DNA of 64,000 bases from Nocardioides sp. zg-1228 (lineage in GTDB: Bacteria; Actinomycetota; Actinomycetes; Propionibacteriales; Nocardioidaceae): assembly GCF_017086465.1 (NCBI RefSeq), contig NZ_CP070961.1, positions 496,001 to 560,000 of the forward strand, in the 5' to 3' direction. Shown piece after piece: positions 37,545-44,789 of this stretch (positions are counted from its first letter, which is position 1; each line of letters opens with the position of its first letter). A model generated the notes under the pieces. The model was not told the DNA's origin and searched no databases. It was given only the letters and a program-made list of their open reading frames with translations. A program made the translations under genes and the position numbers.

Positions 37545-38228
37545 CTAGTAGTGGCGCCACCAGAGGTTGACGGCGTAGTCGACCTCGGTGCCGGTGTGGG
37601 AGGCGAGGGCCTCCTCGGCCGCCTCGGGCGGCAGCTCGATGCGCACGACCGCCTCGAGGTCCTCCCGCGAGGCGAACGACCAGCCCATGTCGATCGGGCG
37701 GCGCCGCCAGCCGTGCATCGACCAGAACCGCTCGACCGCCGTGGGGTCGACCTCGGGGAAGCCGCGCCGGAACCAGCCGCCGAACGTCGAGCGGGTGGGG
37801 TCGTTGTCGATCACGAACGCGGTGCCGCCGCGGCGCACGACCCGGTCGAGCTCGCGCAGGCCCGGCTCCGACCCGGGGCCGAAGAAGTAGGCCCACCGGG
37901 CGTGCACCACGTCGACGGAGGCGTCGGGGAGGGGCAGTGCCTGGGCGCCACCCTCGAGCACGGTGACGGTGCCGAGGGAGCGCGTACGCCGGCGGGCGAG
38001 GGCCAGGAGCGGCGGGTGCGGCTCGACGCCCACGACGCGCGCGGCCGTGCCGGCCCACAGGGGGAGGTGGAAGCCGGTGCCGCAGCCCACGTCGAGCACC
38101 GTGCGCCCGGCCCAGTCGCCGATCTCGCGCATCGCCGTCGCGATCCGGTCGTGCGGGTCGGCGGCGCGGTTCTCGAGCTCGTAGACCTCGGGGGTGTTCC
38201 AGATGTTGGGGGAGGGCCGAACCCTCAA
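37545..38228 (-). CDS. Class I SAM-dependent methyltransferase
   Basis: A 227-residue methyltransferase with motif I TVLDVGCGTGFHLPL (about 36-50), the acidic loop GVEPH and the post-motif DVVHARWAYFF. The C-terminal region is Trp-rich. It starts with TTG at 38228, whose TTGA overlaps the stop of the VOC gene, so the two are coupled. The substrate is unknown. The pair lies just downstream of the ebo-like operon and may be transcribed with it. Confidence 0.82.
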   Translation of the reverse strand: MRVRPSPNIWNTPEVYELENRAADPHDRIATAMREIGDWAGRTVLDVGCGTGFHLPLWAGTAARVVGVEPHPPLLALARRRTRSLGTVTVLEGGAQALPLPDASVDVVHARWAYFFGPGSEPGLRELDRVVRRGGTAFVIDNDPTRSTFGGWFRRGFPEVDPTAVERFWSMHGWRRRPIDMGWSFASREDLEAVVRIELPPEAAEEALASHTGTEVDYAVNLWWRHY

Positions 38229-38863
38229 ATGCGCACCAGGCCCTGCGGCGTCTGGAGCTGGACGGCGACGATGCCGGGGGTGCCGTTGGGGGCGACCCAC
38301 TCGACCTTGACGTCCTCCAGCGGCGCGTCGACGGTCTCGCCGAGCCACTCGCTGACCCGCTGCGGGTCGCCGGCGATCTCCAGGCAGTCGAGGGCGAAGT
38401 CGCCGGTCGCGCCGTTGCTGGGGTGCAGCTCGGGGGCGGACTGCCACTGGATGAAGAAGGGCAGCTGGGGGTCGGAGATCAGGCTGTTGACGCCGATCTG
38501 CTGCCAGAGCAGCTCCGTGCCGTCGGGGCGGCGACGGTTGCCCTTGACGGCCTCGCGGCCCAGGCGGGTCTCGAACGGCGCGATGTCGGCCACGGAGACG
38601 ACCCAGCCCATCCAGCCGCCGCCGAGGGCGGAGCGGGCACGGACGGCCTGGCCGAAGGGAGCCTTGTCGCTGGCGGGATGGTCGAGGACCTCGACGATCT
38701 CCATGTAGATGTCGCCGTCCAGCGGCAGGATCATGTTGCGGGTGCCGAAACGGGGGTGGATGCCACCGTCGATGAAGTCCGTGCCGAGCAGCCCCCCGAT
38801 GCGCTGGGCGGTGCTGGCGAGTCCATCAGGTCCGGCGGCGAAGCTGACGTGGTCCAGGCGCAT
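38225..38863 (-). CDS. VOC (glyoxalase-like) family protein
   Basis: A 212-residue protein with the vicinal-oxygen-chelate fold. MRLDHVSFAAGPDGL opens the first beta-alpha-beta-beta-beta module, and the later DCLEIAGDP and EWVAPNGTPGIVAVQL belong to the second. Typical metal-ligand His and Glu positions are present in part (H5, and E in YMEIVEV). ATG 38863 has GAGAAT six bases before it, resembling the leaderless boxes here; an in-frame ATG at 38887 is an alternative. It is coupled to the methyltransferase. No substrate can be assigned. Confidence 0.78.
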   Translation of the reverse strand: MRLDHVSFAAGPDGLASTAQRIGGLLGTDFIDGGIHPRFGTRNMILPLDGDIYMEIVEVLDHPASDKAPFGQAVRARSALGGGWMGWVVSVADIAPFETRLGREAVKGNRRRPDGTELLWQQIGVNSLISDPQLPFFIQWQSAPELHPSNGATGDFALDCLEIAGDPQRVSEWLGETVDAPLEDVKVEWVAPNGTPGIVAVQLQTPQGLVRI

Positions 38864-38914
38864 GGCCAGATTCTCATCCGGGCGCATGGTGGCCTTGACA
38901 CCGGGGTCCGGGTT

Positions 38915-38928
38915 TCTTGACGTCAAGA
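38915..38928. promoter_or_regulatory. 14-bp perfect palindrome between eboF and the VOC gene
   Basis: TCTTGACGTCAAGA covers the eboF stop codon and lies 52 bases before the VOC start. A second GTCAAG half-site occurs 21 bases further (38900-38905 on the plus strand as CTTGAC), about two helical turns away. It could be an operator for the VOC-methyltransferase pair. Confidence 0.4.
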
Positions 38929-40293
38929 GGTGCCGGACAGCTCGAGCAGCAGGTCGCGCACGTCGGTGGCCGCCACCGACCCGGTCACGGCGCCCGGGGT
39001 GCTGCACACGAGCATCGGGCCGCCGGCGGGGTCCGCGGGCAGCCGGCCGTGGGTGCCGCGCACCGGCGACGGGTCGAGCGGGACGACCTTCATGGCGTAG
39101 CGCAGCCCCGCCATCTTCCTGGCGAGGGTGAGCCCCGCCTTGAGCTTCACCGCGCGGTCGTCGGGGTCGAAGAACAGCTCGGCCGGGTCGTAGCCGGGCT
39201 TGCGGTGGATCTCCACGCCCCGGGCGAAGTCGGGGGCCCGGGCGTCGTCGAGCCAGTAGTAGTAGGTGAACCACGCCGTCTCGTCGGCCACGAGCACCAG
39301 GTCGCCGGAGCGCTCGTGGTCGAGGCCGTACGCCGCCTGCGCGGCGCGGTCGAGCACCTGGTCGACGCCGGGCAGCTCGGCGCACCTCGCGCGCACCGAC
39401 TCCAGGTCGGCCGGGTCGTCGACGTAGACGTGGGCGACCTGGTGGTCGGCGACCGCGAAGGCCCGCGAGGCCCACGGGTCGAGGTACTCCATGCCGTCCT
39501 GGGTGTAGACCTCGAGCAGCCCGGCGCGGCGCAGCATCCGGTTGACGTCGACCGGCCGGTCGGCCCGCGTGATGCCGTACTCGGAGAGCACCAGCGTGGT
39601 GACGCCGGCCCGCTCGGCGTCGTCGAGCAGCGGGGCCAGCGCCGCGTCGACCTCCCGCGCGGCCCGGGCCGCCTCGGGCGAGTCGGGGCCGAAGCGCTGG
39701 AGGTCGTAGTCGAGGTGCGGGACGTAGCAGAGGGTGAGGTCGCTGCGCGGCATCAGCCGACGGGTGGCGGCGATGATCCACTCGCTCGAGGCGATCGAGG
39801 CGGTCGGGCCCCAGTAGGTGAAGAGCGGGAACTCGCCGAGCTCGCCGACGAGCTCGTCGTGCAGCTCGGGCGGGCGGGTGTAGCAGTCGGGCGCCTTCTT
39901 GCCGTCGGCGTAGTAGATCGGCCGCGGGGTGACCGTCCAGTCGGTCGTGGCGCCCATGGCGTACCACCAGCACACGTTGGCGACGGTGTAGTCGGGGCGC
40001 TCGCGGCGGATCGTCTCCCACACCTTCTCGCCCTCGACGAGCTTGTTGTGCTGGCGCCACAGGAACACCTCGCCGAGCTCGCGGAAGTACCACCCGTTGC
40101 CGACCGCGCCGTGCCCCGACGGCGGGAGTCCGGTGAGGAACGTCGACTGCACCGAGCAGGTCACGGCGGGCAGGATCGGCTCCAGCGTCGCCCGCGAGCC
40201 CTCGTCGGCGATCCGCCGCAGGCGCGGCATGTGCTGGAGCAGGTCGGGGGTGAGGCCGACGAGGTCGACGACGAGCAGCTGGGGGTGGGCCAC
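38923..40293 (-). CDS. eboF: EboF-like alkaline-phosphatase-superfamily protein
   Basis: A 456-residue protein of the nucleotide pyrophosphatase/phosphodiesterase fold. D10 (LLVVDLVG) and the nucleophile Thr (PAVTCSVQSTFLTG) are kept. At three usual metal positions the residues differ: DYDLQRFGPDS has Gln where DxxGHxxGPDS has His, and LSEYG replaces SDHG. A final GTHG is present. The product may therefore bind only one metal or act without hydrolysis. GTG at 40293 follows eboE by 37 bases. It is the last clear gene of the ebo-like operon. Confidence 0.85.
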   Translation of the reverse strand: MAHPQLLVVDLVGLTPDLLQHMPRLRRIADEGSRATLEPILPAVTCSVQSTFLTGLPPSGHGAVGNGWYFRELGEVFLWRQHNKLVEGEKVWETIRRERPDYTVANVCWWYAMGATTDWTVTPRPIYYADGKKAPDCYTRPPELHDELVGELGEFPLFTYWGPTASIASSEWIIAATRRLMPRSDLTLCYVPHLDYDLQRFGPDSPEAARAAREVDAALAPLLDDAERAGVTTLVLSEYGITRADRPVDVNRMLRRAGLLEVYTQDGMEYLDPWASRAFAVADHQVAHVYVDDPADLESVRARCAELPGVDQVLDRAAQAAYGLDHERSGDLVLVADETAWFTYYYWLDDARAPDFARGVEIHRKPGYDPAELFFDPDDRAVKLKAGLTLARKMAGLRYAMKVVPLDPSPVRGTHGRLPADPAGGPMLVCSTPGAVTGSVAATDVRDLLLELSGTS

Positions 40294-40330
40294 GGCGGTG
40301 TCCTGTCCTGGGTCGGTGCGGGGGCGGGTG

Positions 40331-41500
40331 TCAGTCGAGGGACGTCAGGCCGAGCCCGACCAGCTCGTCGCGCACCCACGCGAGCTCCGCGGCGAGGCCC
40401 GCCGCGAGCGCGTCGTCGTCGGCGGGGGCGCCGTCGGGCAGGACGGACCAGGTGTAGGTCTCGACCTCGAGGTGGTCGGTGCGGGCGGTGTCGCCGCCGA
40501 GGAGGGCGGCCAGGGACGCGCGCAGCTCGTCGCGGCTGTTGCGCAGCGGCGGGGCGGGGTCGGCGTGGACCGGCACGTGGAAGTGCACCCGCCACGGCGA
40601 CCCGTCGTCGAGCGGGCGCCGCCCGCCGAGTGCGTCGGGCAGGTCGTCGCGCGCGGCGAGGCGCTGGCCGGTGCGCTGGCGCACCTGGTGGAGGAAGCGG
40701 TCCTCGGAGTACGACGTCAGCGCGTCGCGGGCACGCGGGTCGGCCGGGTCGTCGACGACCAGGGCGGCCGCCGGCTGCACCTTGACCACGTCGAGGCCCG
40801 CGGCGTCGAGCCGGGCAAGCGCGTCGGTCGCGTCCTCGAAGCCGACGGCGAGGTGGCACAGGTCGAGGCAGACGCCGATCCGCTCGCGGTCGGCGGCGTC
40901 GAGCCGGTCGACCGCCTCGGCGGTCGTCTCGATCACGCAGCCGGGCTCGGGCTCGAACGCGACCCGCACCGTGCGCCCGGTGTCGGCCTCCACCTCGGCC
41001 AGCCCTTCCGCGAGCGCCTTGAGGTGCAGCTCGGCCTGGGCCTGCCGGTCGGTGAGCCACGGGGCGCGCCAGGCCAGCGGCAGCGTCGAGATGCTGCCCC
41101 GGGCGGCGTCCTCGGGCAGCAGCGCGGCGAGGACGCGCGCCACGTCGAGGGTGTAGTCGAGCCGGGCCCGCTCCGCCCAGGTCGGGTGGTAGACGCGCTT
41201 CTTGACCACCTCGTCCTGGAAGGCGGCGTAGGGGAAGGCGTTGAGGGTGACGATCTCGACGCCGTGCGCATCGATCGCGTCGCGGAGCCGGGAGACGGCG
41301 TCGAGATCGGAGGCCAGGCGTCGCGCGGCGGCGGCCGGCAGCCACATGCCCAGGCCGACCCGGTCGGTGCCGAGGTGGCGGCGCAGCCGGTCGCCGTAGG
41401 TGCCGACCTGCGCGATGAGGCCCTCGACGTCCTCGGCGGGCAGCACGTTGGTGCCGTAGCCGAGGTGGACGACGGTGCCGTCGGGGTGGCGCAGCCTCAT
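40331..41500 (-). CDS. eboE: EboE-like sugar-phosphate isomerase/epimerase-fold protein
   Basis: A 389-residue TIM barrel of the xylose isomerase-like superfamily, long for that group and matching the metabolite-traffic protein EboE. It has LGYGTNVLPAEDVEGL at the start, TLNAFPYAAFQDEVVKKRVY, and likely metal ligands in AFEPEPG, CLDLCHLAV and HFHVPVH. ATG at 41500 begins one base after the eboB stop (TGACATG). In cyanobacteria Ebo proteins are needed to deliver a scytonemin precursor to the periplasm; the chemistry of EboE is unknown. Confidence 0.87.
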   Translation of the reverse strand: MRLRHPDGTVVHLGYGTNVLPAEDVEGLIAQVGTYGDRLRRHLGTDRVGLGMWLPAAAARRLASDLDAVSRLRDAIDAHGVEIVTLNAFPYAAFQDEVVKKRVYHPTWAERARLDYTLDVARVLAALLPEDAARGSISTLPLAWRAPWLTDRQAQAELHLKALAEGLAEVEADTGRTVRVAFEPEPGCVIETTAEAVDRLDAADRERIGVCLDLCHLAVGFEDATDALARLDAAGLDVVKVQPAAALVVDDPADPRARDALTSYSEDRFLHQVRQRTGQRLAARDDLPDALGGRRPLDDGSPWRVHFHVPVHADPAPPLRNSRDELRASLAALLGGDTARTDHLEVETYTWSVLPDGAPADDDALAAGLAAELAWVRDELVGLGLTSLD

Positions 41501-41501
41501 G

Positions 41502-42386
41502 TCAGTCCCGCGAGCCGCGCAGGATCGAGTTGCCCTCGAAGGTCGCCGAGGCGTCGCCGGCGCCCGTCCCGTCGGTGCCGTCCGTCGCGTCGGGGTCGAT
41601 CATCAGCCGGCCGCTCTGGGCGAAGAACTCCACGGGGTTGCGCCACAGCACGCGGTCGACGTCGTCCTCGGAGAAGCCCGCCTCGAGCATCGCCGCACCG
41701 GTCTTCGCGGTCTTGAGGGGGTCGCTGCGGCCCCAGTCGGCGGCGGAGTTGACCAGCACCCGGTCGAGCCCGCGGCGCTGGAGGATCGCGACCATGCGGT
41801 GCTCGTCCATCTTGGTGTCGGGGTAGACCGAGAAGCCCATCCAGCAGCCGGCCTCGTCGACCTGGTCGACGGTGACCTCGTTGAGGTGGTCGACGACGAC
41901 CATCCCGGGGGCCAGTCCCGACTCGGTGACCAGCTCCAGGGTGCGGCGGGTGCCCTGCTCCTTGTCGCGGTGCGGGGTGTGGACCATCGCCGGGAGCGCG
42001 AACTCGACCGCCAGCTCCAGCTGCCGCACGAACGCCTTCTCCTCCTCGACCGTCATCGAGTCGAACCCGACCTCGCCGACCGCCACCACGCCGTCCTTGG
42101 CGAGGTAGCGGGGGAGCACGTCGAGCACCTCGGCGCACCGGGGGTCGTTGGCCTCCTTGGGGTTGAGCGCGATCGTGCAGTGGTGGACGATGCCGAACTG
42201 CGAGGCGCGGAACCGCTCCCAGCCCACCAGCGCGTCGAAGTAGTCGGTGAACGAGCCGACGTTGGTGCGCGGCTGGCCCAGCCAGAACGCCGGCTCGACC
42301 AGCGCGCGGACGCCCGCGGCGTGCATCGCCTCGTAGTCGTCGGTGGTGCGCGAGGTCATGTGGATGTGCGGGTCGAAGATGCGCAT
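41502..42386 (-). CDS. eboB: EboB-like TatD-family hydrolase
   Basis: A 294-residue amidohydrolase-fold protein. The metal ligands appear in order: DPHIH (H7, H9), VGEVGFDS, MVHTPHRD, VVDHLN and NSAADWG. That is a full binuclear TatD-type set, so it should be catalytically competent. Its substrate in Ebo systems is not known. ATG 42386 shares its A with the eboA stop (TGATG). The C-terminal 25 residues (DATDGTDGTGAGDASAT) are low-complexity. Confidence 0.88.
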   Translation of the reverse strand: MRIFDPHIHMTSRTTDDYEAMHAAGVRALVEPAFWLGQPRTNVGSFTDYFDALVGWERFRASQFGIVHHCTIALNPKEANDPRCAEVLDVLPRYLAKDGVVAVGEVGFDSMTVEEEKAFVRQLELAVEFALPAMVHTPHRDKEQGTRRTLELVTESGLAPGMVVVDHLNEVTVDQVDEAGCWMGFSVYPDTKMDEHRMVAILQRRGLDRVLVNSAADWGRSDPLKTAKTGAAMLEAGFSEDDVDRVLWRNPVEFFAQSGRLMIDPDATDGTDGTGAGDASATFEGNSILRGSRD

Positions 42387-43045
42387 CAGGAGTCCTTCTG
42401 CTTCTCGGGCTGCTTCTCGGGGGAGGCGCCGCAGGCGTCGAGCACGACCTGCACGTCGGGGGGTACGTCGCGCCCGGCCGCCTCGCGCTCGCGCTGGTAG
42501 CGCTGCACCATCTCGGCCAGCTCGCGGTCGGCGCGCCGGGAGAGGCCGGTGACCGACGCGACGGGGACGCCGGTGAACAGGCACTTGAGGACGCCCTGGC
42601 GCCACGCGTCGTCGTCGAGCCGGTCGCTGTGCGGTCCCATCGCCGCGGCGACGAGACGGGTGTCGTTGGTGCGCAGCGCGTCGAGCAGCAGGTCGGTGCC
42701 GTCGACCTCGTCGGGTGCTCCGGCCAGGGCGTGGAGCACGGCGCGCTTCTCGTCGTTGTCGCCGTAGCGGTAGACCTCGCCCAGCTCGGCGAGGAGGGCC
42801 GCGGCGTCGAGCGACCGCGCCGCCTCGACCACCAGCCGAACGCGCACCGCGTCCTCCAGCAGCACGCCGTCGGCGCCCGGCAGCGGTCCACGACCGGTCG
42901 TGCGCGCCGCGGCGGGGAACGTCCGGCCGAGCCGGGACGGGTCCTCGGCGACCTCGGCGTTCATGGCCTCCCACCGGGCGCGCGCGGCGTCGTCGAGCGC
43001 GCTCCGGATGGCGTCGTGGTCGGCGAGCGGACGGATGTCGGTCAC
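42386..43045 (-). CDS. eboA: EboA-domain protein
   Basis: A 219-residue helical protein with no catalytic motif I can name. RTNDTRLVAAAMGP and WRQGVLKCLFTGVPVASVTGL match the pattern of EboA proteins, the namesake of the cluster, whose role is unknown. There is no signal peptide or membrane segment. The Lys/Gln-rich tail (SPEKQPEKQKDS) is variable. GTG 43045 overlaps the preceding isomerase stop by four bases (GTGA). Confidence 0.82.
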   Translation of the reverse strand: MTDIRPLADHDAIRSALDDAARARWEAMNAEVAEDPSRLGRTFPAAARTTGRGPLPGADGVLLEDAVRVRLVVEAARSLDAAALLAELGEVYRYGDNDEKRAVLHALAGAPDEVDGTDLLLDALRTNDTRLVAAAMGPHSDRLDDDAWRQGVLKCLFTGVPVASVTGLSRRADRELAEMVQRYQREREAAGRDVPPDVQVVLDACGASPEKQPEKQKDS

Positions 43046-43929
43046 GGCGTGGGTCCTTCGCTCTCGGCGTCCGCGAGGCGCGCCAGCGAGGCGCGCAGGG
43101 CGGCGATCTGACGTGCGGCCACCGTGGGCGCCGCGTGGGAGTGGCGGGGCAGCTCGACGCTGGCCAGGCCGGCGAAGCCGGTCGCCACCAGCGCGCCGAG
43201 GACGGCGTCGAGGTCGAGCGTGCCCTGGCCCAGCTCGAGGTGCTCGTGCACGTCGCGGACCATGTCGTCGACCTGCACGTTGCCGATGAGGCTGCCGGCG
43301 ACGGCGACGGACGCCTGAGGGCTGCGCGGCTCGTTGCACACCAGGTGGCCGAGGTCGAGGGTGAGCCGGAGGTGGTCAGGCTCGCCGAGCCGCCGGCGCA
43401 GCTCGAGCGCCTCGTCGACGGTGTCGACGTGCATGCCGGGCTCGGGCTCGACGCAGACGACGACCCCCAGCTCGTGGGCGAGGTCGAGGACGGGGCCGAG
43501 CCCGTCGGTGAGCCGTCGCCAGCCCTCCTCGGCTCTCGTCCCCTCGGGCAGCACGCCCGACCAGCACGACATCGCCTCGGCGCCGAGCTCGGCCGCGATC
43601 CGCACGGCGCGGGTCAGCAGCTCGATCCGCGGGCCGCGGTCGCCGTCGCTGACCAGGGTCGGCTCGTGCTTGCGCCACGGGTCGAGCACGAATCGCGAGC
43701 CGGTCTCGATGACGACGGCCAGCCCGTGGTCGGCCAGCGACTTCGCGGCGCGGGCGGTCTGGGCGCCCGCGTCGTCGGCGAACGGGTCGAGGTGCGGCTG
43801 GTCGAGGGTGAGGGCGACGCCGTCGTAGCCGAGCCCCGCGATCACCTCGCAGGCGTCGGGGAAGCGGTGGCCGGAGAAGCCGTTGCTGCCGTAGCCCAGG
43901 CGCAGGGGGCTCCGTCCCGCCGCGCTCAC
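43042..43929 (-). CDS. Sugar-phosphate isomerase/epimerase-fold protein in the ebo-like operon
   Basis: A 295-residue AP2Ec-type TIM barrel. It has LGYGSNGFSGHRFPDACEVI, then VCVEPEPGMHVDTVDEAL, LTLDLGHLV, GNVQVDDM and ASVELPRHSHA, which supply a Glu/Asp/His/Glu metal set. It is distinct from EboE in sequence and about 90 residues shorter. A second barrel of this kind is not part of the cyanobacterial ebo set. It is coupled by GTGA overlaps to eboC upstream and eboA downstream. Confidence 0.85.
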   Translation of the reverse strand: MSAAGRSPLRLGYGSNGFSGHRFPDACEVIAGLGYDGVALTLDQPHLDPFADDAGAQTARAAKSLADHGLAVVIETGSRFVLDPWRKHEPTLVSDGDRGPRIELLTRAVRIAAELGAEAMSCWSGVLPEGTRAEEGWRRLTDGLGPVLDLAHELGVVVCVEPEPGMHVDTVDEALELRRRLGEPDHLRLTLDLGHLVCNEPRSPQASVAVAGSLIGNVQVDDMVRDVHEHLELGQGTLDLDAVLGALVATGFAGLASVELPRHSHAAPTVAARQIAALRASLARLADAESEGPTP

Positions 43930-44789
43930 GTCGGGCTCCACCGGCGCGAGAGCGCCCGGTAGGCAGGTCCGGCGCCGACGACCGTGGCGGCGGCCGGGAG
44001 CCGGCCGCGGCGCGCCAGCCACGCGCCCTGCAGCAGGGAGAACCCCCCGATGCCGGTGCGGGTGGCGGCCCGCGCGGCCTCGGCCGTGGGCCGCCGCACC
44101 GCGCGGGCCTGGGCGCGGCCGACGACGACGGCGTAGGCCGCCGACAGGCCGACCCCGGTGAGCCGGGCGAGGCGACCCGTGCGCGCCTCGTAGAACGCGG
44201 CATGGGCCGTCGCGGCGGCCACCACCAGCGTGGCGGCGGTCGCCGCGGCCGCGACCTCCGGACGGGTGCCGTGCACCTCGCCACGGCTGAGCCAGGTGAG
44301 GCCGGCGGTGTGGGCGGTCATCGCGAGGGCGGGCTGCCACGCTGCAGCGGGCGAGGCGTGGGCGCCGAGCAGGACGTCGAGCCCCCGTGTCGAGGCCATC
44401 GCCAGCGGCCCGAGCGGCGTGTCCTTGGCGGCCGCGTCGTAGCCGACCACCATCAGCGCGAGCGGGGCCGCCACCGCGACGGCCGAACGTCCGCCGAGCA
44501 GCGCGGCGACACCGAGGCCGGCTGCGCCGAGGCCGGCGGCGACGGCGAGGGCGGTCTCGGCGCCGACCCGACCGGACGGGATCGGGCGCTCGGGGCGCTC
44601 CTCGGCGTCGACGCCGCGGTCGCACCAGTCGTTGAGGGCCATGCCCGACCAGTAGAGGCACGTCGAGGCGAGTGGCATCGCCCACCCGCGTCCCGCGACC
44701 CCGGCATGCGCGGCACCGGCCCACGCGTCCCCCGGGATCGAGAGCGCGGCGGGGGCACGGGTCAGCTCGACGAGGTCGGCGAGCCTCAC
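43926..44789 (-). CDS. eboC: EboC-like UbiA-family prenyltransferase
   Basis: A 287-residue integral membrane prenyltransferase with about eight hydrophobic segments. The first Asp motif N53-D-W-C-D57-R-G-V-D61 and the second YDAAAKD bind Mg-diphosphate of the prenyl donor, so catalysis is expected. SCO-type SCOs and menaquinone enzymes share this fold, but the operon context marks it as EboC. GTG 44789 overlaps the inositol-phosphate-synthase-like stop (GTGA); a longer frame from 44840 would overlap that gene deeply and is rejected. Confidence 0.87.
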   Translation of the reverse strand: MRLADLVELTRAPAALSIPGDAWAGAAHAGVAGRGWAMPLASTCLYWSGMALNDWCDRGVDAEERPERPIPSGRVGAETALAVAAGLGAAGLGVAALLGGRSAVAVAAPLALMVVGYDAAAKDTPLGPLAMASTRGLDVLLGAHASPAAAWQPALAMTAHTAGLTWLSRGEVHGTRPEVAAAATAATLVVAAATAHAAFYEARTGRLARLTGVGLSAAYAVVVGRAQARAVRRPTAEAARAATRTGIGGFSLLQGAWLARRGRLPAAATVVGAGPAYRALSRRWSPT

